From positions 31,419 through 95,418 of the forward strand of contig DF241012.1 in the NCBI GenBank assembly GCA_000507305.1: a stretch of DNA of 64,000 nucleotides, given 5' to 3'. Made by a program: the position numbers and the translations under genes. Shown here in pieces: positions 42,853 through 54,497 of the stretch. The stretch is from Breviolum minutum Mf 1.05b.01. Its lineage: Eukaryota > Sar > Dinophyceae > Suessiales > Symbiodiniaceae. Position 1 is the first letter of the stretch. Every line of letters begins with the position of its first letter. The notes under the pieces are model-generated. The model saw only the letters and a list, made by a program, of their open reading frames with translations, had not been told where the DNA came from and ran no database searches.

Positions 42853-45800
42853 TCATGTCAACTCCCGCTTTTCAACCGCCTCAAGCTGACCAGGCACTGC
42901 TGCAAAGTAAACACAACGTGCTCCAAGGCCCTTCCATAAATCAAGACTTCCAAGGGAAGCGCGACCTGCCAGCTTTCGGAAGCTTGTTGTTTACAACCAA
43001 TTTCTGTGCTTAATCTTGATATGTTCTCTATATACATGGTTTGCGCCTTTCCTCCTCTCCAGATCGATCAGTCCATGTCTTACGAACTCTTAAATCCACA
43101 ACATAAACCGGTCGCACAGCCTTTGTCTTCACCTCCTGAGGAGATCTGCGTGATCACCACCTCAAGAGAAAGAAGTTCAGTCAAAAGCGCATTTACAAAT
43201 CTGTCTGGAATGAATTCGACAGCCACAGCTTGCGTATACGTGCGTATCCTATCTCTTGAAAGGAAAGTGAAAGTTGGCACAAAGACAAAAATGACAAAGG
43301 GAAAGCTGCAAAGGTTCTCATTCTCAAAGGGATTGCATTCAGTGCAAGCAGGATGCATCCGCAGGATTGGAGACAACCGCGGAAGCGAGGCCAGCAACAG
43401 CACCAGCCTTAGAAGACATAATGATCATAATGTATATGTATACACAGTATTAACGTCAAAAAGCATTTAGGACTTCAAATAATTGGATTTCCTTCACATC
43501 AGGTTCGGAGGTTCTTTCTATTCAGTAAACTACTACATCACAAACCCTCCAACTGAACGTGATACGACATGATACCAGATGATGCGAGATGATATGAGAT
43601 GGTACGAGTACAAAGATTGTGTTAAAAAAGCACATACATCACGCGAATCAAGAACGGAGTTCTTCACAACACTAAGACCTGTGCCAAAGCAGAGATGCCA
43701 AGGGATCCAGAGCCATCAGCACTGACTGCCGGGAAAATCGCAAAGAGTGCGCCTCATTTGAATTCATTTGATCTATAAGATCATCCAGAATCATCCAGGC
43801 TATCCGGTACAACTGTCAAAGAATGCGCGGTGCCGAGGGCACCACGCGAGGCCAAGTCAAAGACTAAGAACTTGCCTCAAAACCAGAAAAGCAAATGCAG
43901 CAGTGCAGAACTGACATATCAGCACATCACTCGACATTCTTCCTGCAGACACCTATAACATCCTGTAACTACTTACACAGAATCACAGCCTTTTTTGGAT
44001 GCATGCCTGTATGCCCTGACAGATAACAATATAATATGTTGACTTTAATATTTACACTATTTTCCACAGTGTTCGACATGTCTGTACACACAGATACGTC
44101 TGCTACAAAGTCTCTGCCAAGTTGCAGGCGGAAAACGGAATCTCCCGTGCCCAGAACGGCACCAGACCTGCCCAAAGACCTGCAAAGGCACTGACCTCGG
44201 CAGTGCCGTAAGCATGGCCTAATGGCTGGGAGTCGTAAAGAGCATTCAGTCTTTTATCATGGTTTTACTATGTTACAATGTCTGGATACGCTGGTCAAAG
44301 TGTCAAAGTGTCAAGGCCTCGAAGGAAACTGTGACACACACCAAATAATCATCGACATTTTTGGTGTCAAAGTTTTTGGTATGAAACGATGAGAGCCGAA
44401 GCACTGCCTCTCCTGCAACTTCTCCGAAGGAGCGTTTCTCCGTAGGTGCCATGACACGAACTCGCAAGGTTTCAAAAGGACATGCGAGGATTGCCTCAGA
44501 TTTGGCTTGCAATCGTCGCGTCACAAGGATGGCGCTCAGTAAGAAGCTGTGCAGCAAGTATCATGGACAATCCAAACTACCCTTAGCTCCATCCACTACC
44601 CCCACCCAAAGCTACCCCCACAAGAAATCAGGGTTATTAACCGCCTTTCCCTTAACAAGGCCTTGTTGAGCCCTTAGCTCTGGTGGTGGTAGCACACAGA
44701 ACTGAACTGAACTGAACTGAACTGGAACGAAGGAACCAAGTGCTTTTGATCTGTTGCTCCAAGACACTGGCAGTCACTAAAATCTATCGACATTTTGTAT
44801 CATCTACATCAGTACTATGATGTAGGCACATAACACGCATGAGGTACTAACCATATTTATCATATCTGGAAACAAACATCACTTGATGCCTTCCGATTCA
44901 CCATGGTTCCCACGATACCCATCAATGTTGATCCTGTATGATCCTATGTAAATATAGTACAGTATAGTCTAGTAATAGTATATGTATATGTGTTATTGTT
45001 CTGAGAAACACGTGAAACAACTGTAACAGGTACTCGATTTATGGTAGATTATATGTACGTACTGTCTATATGATCTACCACCCTAGGCCCTAGATGACAA
45101 AGCTTGTTTCTTCCAAGCTACAGACACGAAGACTGACGTTATGGATGCTGCCAGCACTATTGGAGCACCCGCTTCACCGAAGGGATCTCCGCTCCATTTC
45201 TCCAAACTGCGCCTCTGCAATGTGGAGTCATACTAACATGCAGTTTGGGAGAAAGTTGATCCAGCATGATCTAGCAATTCTAGCATTCCCTTTTCATTTC
45301 ATTGACTTTCTGAAGATAATTGGAAAAGGTAGGAAAGGTCGTGTGCTGCAATGAATCCCACAACAAAATCTACAAAACACATCATCACAAATACTCACAA
45401 AACACATCCTTGTGACAATCCCTGGCCTGAAGAATTCATTGAGGCCAAAGCTGGTAAAGCCCATGACACTGGTGGCCAAGATCGTTGCCCCTGTCCCTTT
45501 GTACAGAGCTCGGACACCTCGGAAAGAAACAACGAAACAACATCTCCAAGCCCTAAACTGTTTCAATATTTTCAATTTTGAAGGATGGAAGATGGAAGAT
45601 TGAGGTGCGAATCTACGCTTTTTATCACTTTCTCACACTTTCTGCTGAGATTGTGTTGACATTGTGTTGACAGTTTTGCACTGCAAAATCCGCTAAGGGG
45701 TTGGCCATCTTCTTTGGTCAAGTCTGTAGCAGTCGCAATGAATTCATCCACCACGCCTCTGCGAAACACTTTGAGCTGGTAAAGAGGGTCAAAACAACTG

Positions 45801-46266
45801 GAACATGGTTGAACATGATAACATGATTGTAAAGTCTCAAGATATGTTTGAAACTAGCCGCTATGAAAGATGAAACAGTTGCCTTGATTCCGGGCAGTCT
45901 TCAAATTCGGGCTCAGCCTCAACAATGCGCAGTGGTCAAAGCCTTTCCGACTGTACTCCCCATAGATCTTTCTACCCTTTTGGAACACGCAACGTTTGGA
46001 AACTCAAATGTTCTAGCTGCAGATATGCTGCTGCTGCGTAGTCTTCACAACCTGCGCCAAGCCAATTTGGAGTCAACAAGAGATGATATCATACATCCAC
46101 CAGTTCACACTACGAATAAGATCACAAATTCCCAAAATTTCACAGATTCAAATCTCACGAAGGTGCTATTTCTTTTCAAGCAAGGACCAGGATGCTGAAA
46201 ATGCCTCCAAAGGCTGCAGAACAGCACGCACCACTGCACTGCACACTGCACCAGAAAATGCAAGAC
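42853..46266 (-). CDS. Mitochondrial carrier, phosphate-carrier-like (SLC25 family)
   Basis: Nine exons give the three-repeat carrier pattern. 46266-46205: SGAVCSAVVRAVLQPLEA. 45775-45706: LKVFRRGVVDEF through LTKEDG. 45517-45399: VRALYKGTGATILATSVMGF and FGLNEFFRPG. 45214 to about 45095: APIVLAASITSVFVSVA. 44505-44388: SEAILACPFETLRVRV, the second PxE signature. 44179 to about 44115: GLVPFWAREIPFSACNLA, close to the PLWARQIPYTMMKF region of phosphate carriers. 43407-43357: GAVAGLASAVVSNPAD, the third signature. 43160-43121: VVITQISSGGEDKG. 42965-42853: LWKGLGARCVYFAAVPGQLE to a stop. The 45706/45517, 43357/43160 and 43121/42965 junctions close in phase, with GC donors in all three. Such proteins have six membrane helices in the inner mitochondrial membrane and import phosphate for ATP synthesis. 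Splice edges at 46205, 45095 and 44115 are uncertain. The N-terminus probably continues upstream. Confidence 0.85.
44697..44723 (+). repeat. Pentanucleotide microsatellite (GAACT)5
   Basis: Five perfect or near-perfect units of GAACT, inside an intergenic-looking or intronic stretch of the carrier gene. Confidence 0.95.
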
Positions 46267-46339
46267 CTGATGTTCTGGGCGTTTTAGGTCATGACATTTG
46301 ATTGCACTTGCAGTCTTTGTGTTGTGACTGACATATTGA

Positions 46340-47910
46340 CATCGTTTTGAAATACACGTCCGTGTCAAGTGCCAAGCGCAAATACTGCGAAGCGTCCAGC
46401 CCTCGCGTACGAGCCACAGGTGATCGCCCCAAAGGCCCGAAAAGAGGATCTAAGCCTCGCTCGATGTTTTTAGACTCGAAAAACACTCGAAACGGCTGGC
46501 CGTGGTGGCAATCACTACGGTGCCAGCGATCATCGCCCGCAGAGCGGTGCGAATTATGCTCCACAAATATTCATACACATACAGTTTTATTATAGCATAT
46601 GAAAAGACCTTCAAACGCATTGTCTTCACAATTCGAACATCATGAACTCAGAGTTGACCCAATACCGTTTCAACTTTCAACATGTTTTTTAGCAGTCTTG
46701 CACTGGTAGAGGCAATTTCTTAATGTCCTTTCCAATGAGTTGGGGTTTTCGCGGCTTCTCATTGGATCCCAATCGTCCAAAGGCTGCCCTAAAATGCACC
46801 AAGCAACTGGCTGGTCGATCAAAGGCAGGCAGCTCAGAGGCAGCAAAGTTTCCAACACCAAATCCCTGCGGCTCTGATGTTTTCAAACTGACATGATCCA
46901 ACAGGCACAATTAATTCAATTAACCAAAAAGCCTGCGATAGCCAAAAAACAGCTTTCCCTCAACAGTTTATGCTGAAGATTTGACCTGTTCAGATTTTTC
47001 TACCAAGCATCTGTTGGAAATCTCCAAGACTCAGGTTCGTTTCTTTGAATTTCGCTTTCAAGGAATTGAATTGTGTCATCGCACAGGCCTCGCCACCGTC
47101 CAGGTTGACTTCCAAGGAGCTCAAGGCAGCCGCTGCCAAGAGAGCTTGCTCTCGTGGACGGTAGTAAACTCAGAGAAATATAGAGAAATCATTTGCGACT
47201 TGAAAAATTTGAAAACCTGACATTTGAAGGCAAGACTGCAAGTAAAGAACTAAAAGCTGTGAAATATGTTTTTTCGGTTGCGGCCTCTTGGTTCATTCCA
47301 GGCTTCAATGCTTCCTTGCTTTGAAGTCAAGATAGTTCTGAATCAACCAGTGGACCAGGCATTTTGCCAAGCAACTGGTGGTGCCATTCTGGATAAGCTC
47401 GGGCATGCAAAGCCCATCCTTGATTTGTAGCTTGTTTCAGGTACACGCGTGCCACGTTATCTACCCAGAACAACTTGAAGACTGAAAAGAATTGCGCACA
47501 GTTGCGAACCATCAAACAGGGAAATGGCAGATTCCCATCACTTTCCCGCCAGAATCCACTTCAAATCATCTAAAAGCTTGAAATCCGGTGTGTCCATGTG
47601 ATAACAGACATATATCCTTGTGAGCCAAAAGCTTTTTCATGCCAAGCTTCTGGAATGAGCTGCGCTAATCTGTCTGCTAACGATTTCGAGCGCAAACGCC
47701 GCAACTCCGCATCTGTGGCTGCTGCTGCTTCGTTCAAGTCAGAACTAGGGATGTCTACCTTGGGCTGAATTCAATTTCTGAAAAAACGCGAAAGCCTTTG
47801 AGAAATGCAAAAAGGCCCTCTGCGGTCACTTTGGCACTTGATCTCACCGTCATTGCTCCAGTCCCGAGGCCCCAGCGAAATCCTGAGTCGAGAAGTGATT
47901 GCCGCCACAT
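46340..47910 (-). CDS. Upstream exons, possibly the carrier's N-terminal part or another gene
   Basis: Candidate exons on the same strand as the carrier: 47910 to about 47853 (MWRQSLLDSGFRWGLGTGAM), joined in phase through an 89-base GTGAGA..AG intron to 47763 and onward to about 47600 (SSDLNEAAAATDAELRRLRS then LADRLAQLIPEAWHEKAF). Next come 47418 to about 47347 (ELIQNGTTSCLAKCLVHW), about 47170-46999 (LDGGEACAMTQFNSLKAKF), 46558-46487 (IIRTALRAMIAGTVVIATT) and about 46475-46345 (ERGLDPLFGPLGRSPVARTR). The Ala-rich, Arg-rich segments would suit an organelle targeting region. They could equally be a separate gene. Confidence 0.4.
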
Positions 47911-48029
47911 GGGCTAGAGGACTATCAGTAATTCATCCGTGGATACAATGATCTCTTTGAAGAAATCCAAAAAATGCAGAAGAATGAGCTGAAATCCATA
48001 AATCTACTCGAATTCCAGAGGGGAAACAC

Positions 48030-48797
48030 CAAAGTGCACCAAGCATCATATGCAGCTGTGAAATCCTCTATCAGTCTAGCAATCACCTCTGTCGGCCTGA
48101 AGGGAGATGAAGTCCATTGACTTCGCAAATGGAAATGTATCGACTGATTGAAATTCTCAAATCTATTTGTCTCTGTGTGGTCCTCTTGCTTGAACCAAGA
48201 TCTGAAACCCAACCTACAAAATTGCATCCAAACCAAACCCGCTCTTGTAAACCATCAACTGCTTCTTCAGATTGTAAAAGAGATGTAATTATGCTGGACA
48301 CCAGCCGAGAGACTGCAGCTCAGACGGAATCAGCGATAGAGCGAATGCCACCTTTAAGACAATGCGAGAAAATACAAGCAAAATCGAGAAAAGACTGACG
48401 GACACCTTTCCATGTCCATTAAGCAGCAGCTTTCCTGCCTGTCTCTTGGCAGCCATGTTGTCACGGCAGAGACCTCGCAAAGCTTTTGCTAGGCTAAGAA
48501 GACCTCAGTTTTCCGTTGCTGCAGCTTTCACCACATTGCTGTGGGTTTCTGTGAGATTCAAATGAGAGTTTGCCCTCAGTTTTCATCAACCGTCTAATGC
48601 TGTGTTGCCCCCTTGTCAGCCTGAAGTGTTGCCCCCTTGTCAGCTGGTTCATACGCGCTGCCTCTAGGAAGCATACCTTCAGCATCGTTGCCGTAAGCAC
48701 CGATGATTCCCAAATCGACGGCGGCTGCTATTGCCGCAAACTGCGCACGGCGTGCTTCAGCTGTCGATTTGGCACTGTCAGGGGCAGACCTTGGAAA
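48030..48797 (-). CDS. Candidate exons of an unknown gene
   Basis: About 48797-48592 is open for nearly 70 codons with no ATG. It reads TAEARRAQFAAIAAAVDLGI, then GNDAEGMLPRGSAYEP, then ADKGATLQADKGATQH and a stop; the end contains an 18-base direct duplication. About 48500-48412 reads LCRDNMAAKRQAGKLLLNGH up to a GTGTCC donor. 48096 to about 48030 follows a CTTCAG acceptor and reads PTEVIARLIEDFTAAYDAW. Whether these join each other or the gene to the left is not clear. Confidence 0.4.
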
Positions 48798-49636
48798 ACA
48801 CTAAGTGAGGCAAAAGTGAGAAACACAGAGGGTGTGTCTGTGTGAGTGCGGCTTTCACATCCAAAGTCTTTGAGCATTGAAACATCTTCAGATCGCAAGC
48901 ATCTCTTTCTCTCTGCCTTCTTGAGATGCTGACAGTTCCCACAGCTTCCCGGACCGCCCTCAAATGCTAAATTCATCAATTGATCGGGAATCAGTTTGAA
49001 TTTGCTCCCAGAACGGCATATGCTAGCCTTTCACGCCAAGGTGCTATCGTAATTGATAAGGACCTTAGCTGTGCTAGCTGCATTCAAGACTGCACCTGTC
49101 TGCAGCTGACAAATATTTGAACTTTGTAAGTTCGAATGTTGACATAACTCCAAGATACTCGGGTCAAATATGTCACAAATGCTCTCGGAAGTGGGGCCTC
49201 AAGTCAGTGGAACATGGACGCTCCGGCCAAGGGCAAATCAATAGCTATCAAGATCTATCAAGTTTACCCTGGAAGATCAAGTCTTTATGCTCATGTTGGT
49301 CTGAATAGATAATTAGCCGGAAAAAGCAGGTCTGCTAATTAAAAAAGGTGAAGTATAAATTGGCACTCGAAAATGTTGAAGTGAGCATTGCCTTGAATTG
49401 ACCTGTAAGCGTCTATCATTGCTGCTGCAACTCCAGCATTTGGTTTGCAGCTGTGATTTGGCTCCGTCTTCGTTGGATTTGGACGATTTTGTTTGCATTT
49501 TGTTTACAGATTTGATGAAAAACGCCTATTGTCCTATTGCTCGTTTTTGCTTGTGTTCTGTCTGTTTTCATCTTTTTTGTGAAGAAAGGGTTGGTGAACT
49601 TTTCTGGAGATGGTTTTGTCAGTTTTGTCTTGAGTT

Positions 49637-49708
49637 TGGGACAGATCGCTGCGGCTTCCGTTGGCTCAGCTTCTCGAGCTCTTTGGCTCGTCGCTTGAGC
49701 ACCTCGAC
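49637..49708 (-). CDS. Candidate exon with basic coiled-coil character
   Basis: After a CGAG acceptor-like site it reads VLKRRAKELEKLSQRKPQRS. It is short and isolated, and neighbouring exons were not placed. Confidence 0.35.
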
Positions 49709-50499
49709 ACGAAGAAACGAGAAGAAACAAGAAGAAACGAGAAACGTCAAAATGAAAGGTTTCAGAAGCACGAAGAGTGAGAAATTCTTGAAAATCCAAA
49801 AAAAACGCTGCTCTGGAAATTCCATTCTATTTTGTAGAAGTGTAAGTAGTATATAACAAGTAGGGGACAGAGTCGACAGAGTCGGATATTTGTGCGTTTT
49901 CATGGACATGACCGAGTCGGGTAAGGATCTGCTTCAAAGGTAGAGAACTGGTGATGGAGGCAACGGAAATGAAAAAGATCTTGCGGGCAAGTGACGCTCG
50001 CAGTTGTCCACACCTCTCCCAAATTGTCAGTTTCTGAGTATATTGGTGCCTGGTGCATTCAATCAAATAGAAGTTGTGGCGCAATCATGGGAACATGGCG
50101 TGCTGAACTCTTTCCATGGAATGGAACCTTGAAGACATCCAGTACACTCTGCAAGATATCTTTCCCAGTTCTCTACTGAAGTTTAAATGGCCAAGGTGTA
50201 TTGCTTGTTTGTCCTAGTGCCTTTTTCAATCGCTTGAAGTTGTTTCATTGCAATACGTCAAGAATAAGACCACGCCACCACGCCTAAAAATTCATCTAAA
50301 ACAAGAGAAGGCTTAGGTTCTCGCTAAAGTCCTCTCCTCTTCTGGTTTGAAAAACACAAGGACAAAAGAAATCGAAGGAAGCGCCTCTTCTGCATGTGCT
50401 GCCTGCAACGGCAGCAAAACTGCAGCTGCTTGAAAGAAGTCTCGCCTGACATGAGATTTGAACGTCTCCAGAAGCAAAAGCACGCAAAACATTTAGTTT

Positions 50500-51600
50500 G
50501 CACATCCACGAAATTGTTGTTCATCTAATTTCAATCTACATCTCTTGGTGAGGTGTGGAAGTTTGAATGTCTCCAAGAGCTAGTTCCAGCCTGGGCAAAT
50601 TGAAAACGGCAGGCACAGCTGCTCCAGGGAAAGAATGTGACCTTCAAGCAGCCAGATCTCAGGTGTGAAAAAATGAGAGTGAGTGGAGTGGATTTTGAGA
50701 TTCCTAGTGCAAAGGTTTCAACAAGTCTTTGGCAAGACGCACTATGCGCGCAAGCAGGGCTAAATGCAGAACACACAGCGCTGCATTTCGGCGCCGTGTG
50801 CCCAACATTGCGAGGGCGTCACTCCAGGATCAACATGTTGCACAAAGTGACTCAAGAAAAACTCAAGTTAACTCAAGTCTGGACTCAAGTCATTTTTACA
50901 AGAAACCTTTCGGATTGATTGACTGAGTACACTAAATGAAAGTAGCAAACCAGTTGTGGCGATGAGACGAAGGACGAATTTGGACGAACAAGTCACGAAT
51001 GACAAGAGCATTTTCTGAAGACAATGTGTTTTATCGTGTTTTTAATGATTTCTCGTGTTTTTTCTCGTGGAAGTACTAATGATTTCTGACATTTGACATT
51101 TCAGACGAACATTCAATGATTCTTGGTCCTGAAAGCTGCACAGAGTAGAACACGTCAATGACATTTCAACTTTTCAAATGTCAAGCTACCAAGCTACCTT
51201 CTCCAAGAATACCTGTCCGACCTGTCCGACCTGTCCGACCTGTCCATCTTTGACAAAAAACTCTGTGAAGAACACTTCGCAATCTTCGCTTCGTGCCCAC
51301 CTCGCTGCTCCAGCTATCTCGTAGCTCCACCTGAAGGTGACTTCATGACTTCTACACCGCAAGCAACAACGATCTCTGCACCAAGTACCAAGGCGTTAGG
51401 AGATACAGCTTACTCTGTACAGGACATATGATAAAGATGACAACAATGCTCTTGCTGAGGTTCGGAGATTCCTCCAAATTTCGAACATTGTGTATTATAC
51501 ACAGTATCCTCATTCATATCCTCGTTGAAATATGTCTTCATTAAGTTAAATCAAATTCTACAATATATATATATATATACATAATATCATAGGCTACATA
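50500..51600. other. Spacer with a 9-base tandem repeat
   Basis: Minus-strand fragments near 50,640-50,580 (IWLLEGHILSLEQLCLPF) and 50,800-50,705 might be exons, but competing frames are equally open. The rest is AT-rich. Confidence 0.3.
51211..51245 (+). repeat. Nonamer tandem repeat (ACCTGTCCG)4
   Basis: Four nearly perfect units of ACCTGTCCG. Confidence 0.95.
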
Positions 51601-51657
51601 CATAATCATATATATATATAATTGTATATTATATATCGATATATATATATATCTATA
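51560..51657. repeat. AT dinucleotide tracts
   Basis: Several TATATATATATA runs broken by ACATAATATCATAGG and GATCATATAT-like pieces. Strongly self-complementary. Confidence 0.9.
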
Positions 51658-51686
51658 CTTTTGATACACGCAAGTTCAGAACTACC

Positions 51687-51790
51687 TGTCCTGCCTCCTC
51701 TGCTTTGCCCTTGGCAACTGGAGGCAGAGCACTTCGAAGCAGCTTCAAAGCCTCGCTGCCACAGTGAGAGATGTAGATTCTGTGTCCGTG
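51687..51790 (-). CDS. Candidate exon, unknown protein
   Basis: Reads IYISHCGSEALKLLRSALPP and VAKGKAEEAGQ, and ends at ACAG/GTAGTT, a good donor. Helical, charged. No family recognised. Confidence 0.45.
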
Positions 51791-52179
51791 GATGGATGAC
51801 ATGAAAGTGGGAAAAAAGAAAGTCGGAAGTCCTAGCAACCTTGAAACTCATTGTAAGGATAAGGATGGCAGGCTTCATTCTTGAAAAAAAACAAAGCATC
51901 TTTTCCTCACTTGTTTTGGCAGCAATCATCTTTATCCAACCTTGTCAGTTTCAGTATCAGTCTTTTGGAATAATGCCACGAATGAGCTTATAATGTCACA
52001 GCACATTTGCGTGACTGTTCTGGAGGGCCCCTACCCGACGTGCATCGCGCATATCCCGCTCATCTGCTGTTGGAGCAAAGGTGTCTGGGAGTTTGTCCTG
52101 AGTGCAGAAAATACTTCCCAAACACAAATTATGACAAAGATTGACCAAGTGAGATCCGATAAGTTCAATGTCCAAAGTT

Positions 52180-53875
52180 GAGGGCCAGGCATCCGCCGCT
52201 TCTGGGCCACCTTGGAGTCAGAGAGATCAAAGACTTCGCAGTTTCACTTGCGACAGTTTCGTGGCACGTCTTGGCACCATACTACTTGCTCGCAGTGTCA
52301 TGGCCTTCAGGCAAGAGATGCAAGACTTCCCAAAACGTCTTCGCCAAACATGCAAGATGTTTTATCAACGTATCAAAATTCCATGTCTCTCTTCCATGTG
52401 TTTGGACCCTGCAAAGGCAACTACATAGGGATTTTCTGTTCTTGCGGACAGTTCTGCGTTTAATACTTTGATCATCTCAATTTATGCAGCAAGGCGCCTT
52501 CCGGTTGCCTCCCACCAGCCAGCCATCAAATTCCTTTCGGGGATGTTTGGCAATCTCCTTCAAGCAGATCAGAGTCTCATGAGTCTGATGTCTGCACCAA
52601 CGAAAGTTCCAACTGATAGCAGACACCCGGGCCTCACCACTTTGCAGCGACATGCCCACATACAAACCACCAGAGCCCGCAGGGGCTGCACTGATCTCAT
52701 CCACCTTTGCCCGTCTTGGGACCGACTTGTCCATGTTTCTGATTCAACTACTTGACTCAACGACTTCAGACGCAAAAGCTAGACAAAGAATGAGTAATTG
52801 CAACTGCTCTTGACTGCACCTCCAACTCGTAGTAGGACGAGAAGCAACCTGAGGTTCCACAAGCATGCACTGCTCATCGGCCCCATCGGTTGTACCAGCC
52901 GTCCCAGTGCAATGCGTTGGACAGCCTGGTGTGCCGAAGTGTCTGCAAGGACCATCTCCTGACAAAAACGGCTAAACACAGGAAATTGAGAAACAAACTT
53001 ACTGATTGAAGGTTGAAACCGATCACCGATCACCTAACGAGGAATCCAACTAATTGCAGTATGTATGCAGTTTGCAATGGATTGCGAAAAAAGCGCTATG
53101 AGCAACTAGAATGAAATCCTCATCACTGAGACATTTCAAAGTTAGGCAAAGCACAACGGAGTGCCGCAGCTTGAGACTTGGGACATGATTTCCACGTCGA
53201 ATCATCGAGCGTGCTCTCTCTCTCTCTCTCTCTCTCTCTCACTTTCCCACCTATGGCCAAACCCTCATCGTTGCCCATGACCTGGCAAAGCTTAGCCGCT
53301 TAGCCGCTTAGCCGCTTAGCCCAGTATTGGGGTTAGACTCAGAACAAAAAGATCCGATTCAAAGGTGGCATTTGGAAAAGTCAACATGGACACCTTGGAA
53401 TGATTTGGAATACAAATCAAATCATGGATTGAATAGATCGTAGGCACCGATGCTGTGCCAATAGTGCAGCAAGTTGCGCTATGCATTCTGATCATACACA
53501 TTCTTGATGTCTCTATATGCTGAATGAAAAAAAACGGCTCAATCATCGGATCGTTTTGAGCCTGTGATACCTCTACAGTTCACCTCAACGTGCCCCAGAA
53601 TATGCCGGAATCACAACTCCTGTCGCAGCCAGGAAACCTCTGCCTTCGCAGCGTTCGATGTCAAAACTTTGTCAATTTTGCAAATGAAAGGAAGCAACGG
53701 AGGATGAAGCACCGGGCCTACTGCCACAGACAAGTCTGATGAGAGTTGCACATCGTCTCCCTGGCATAGATTGTCTTGCAAACGTCTTGCAATTCATCAC
53801 GCAAAAGGACTGTAAGCACTGGAAGCTCCTTGGCATTTCTGTGCCAATTGCGGAAGTAAAGGATGCCTGGCGCAA
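52180..53875 (-). CDS. Candidate exons of an unknown gene
   Basis: About 53873-53730 reads GILYFRNWHRNAKELPVLTV then LLRDELQDVCKTIYARET. 52734-52490 is one open stretch with VDEISAAPAGSGGLYVGMSL and later HETLICLKEIAKHPRKEFDG. About 52285-52190 reads AKTCHETVASETAKSLISLT. Fragments near 54,080-54,010 (VSTRVLSLEGTASERW) may belong too. All are minus strand and lie just downstream of the coiled-coil gene. Order and splicing are not established. Confidence 0.4.
53214..53240 (+). repeat. CT dinucleotide microsatellite
   Basis: Thirteen to fourteen uninterrupted CT units. Confidence 0.98.
53287..53318 (+). repeat. Octamer repeat (TTAGCCGC)
   Basis: GCTTAGCC occurs four times in a row (GCTTAGCCGCTTAGCCGCTT and on). 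Confidence 0.95.
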
Positions 53876-54497
53876 ACCTCGGTTGGAAAAAACTACATCA
53901 GTTTTGGCTTCGTGAATGCGTATCTTTTCAGTTCGTGAACCTCACCCGACAAATTCAGAAGAAAGCAGGTCAACGTGCCAAACGCACTGGCACCAACTGA
54001 AACTCGCTCAAACTAAGAGTAAAACCCAACCCATCTCTCGCTGGCAGTTCCTTCCAAGCTTAGCACTCGCGTGCTGACCTGAAGATGGAGGTTACAAATG
54101 GTTAAAATCTATTATCTAAGGTTACTTAGAGCTAGCTGCTACCATACAGCAGCAAATGAACCATGCAATCATATTACGCTTTGAAACCATTCACAGGAAG
54201 TATGGACATCAATTAAAAAACTGACCCTTGATAAAGCAAACGGAATGGAAAGCAAACCGTGATGAAGGATGTGTGAAGAGTGAGACAAATGATGCACTTT
54301 GCAGCAATGAGATAAATACAGACCACAGGCCGCAGGTAGGTAAAATGCAAGCAAAACAGCAGCTGAACAGCTCCCAGGAAATTGGACAGACTGGACTGCG
54401 GCAAGACACACGACAAACAATAACCATCGATCTGATGACCCATTAATCCACAGCACTGGTCCGCACTGGACAACTTTGAACCTCACTTCAGTTCGGC

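Noticed and set aside
45848..46198. Plus-strand frame of 116 codons opposite the carrier gene
   Set aside because: It looks moderately protein-like but lies antisense within an intron of a well-supported gene and has no domain.
47786..47853. Carrier-like phrase VTAEGLFAFLKGF
   Set aside because: It resembles a carrier motif, but a GTGAGA donor before it and an AG after it give an 89-base intron that joins the flanking exons in phase.
51606..51929. 107-codon frame ending in IYIYRYIIYNYIYI
   Set aside because: The tail is the AT microsatellite; only the internal exon-like part is kept, in a different frame.
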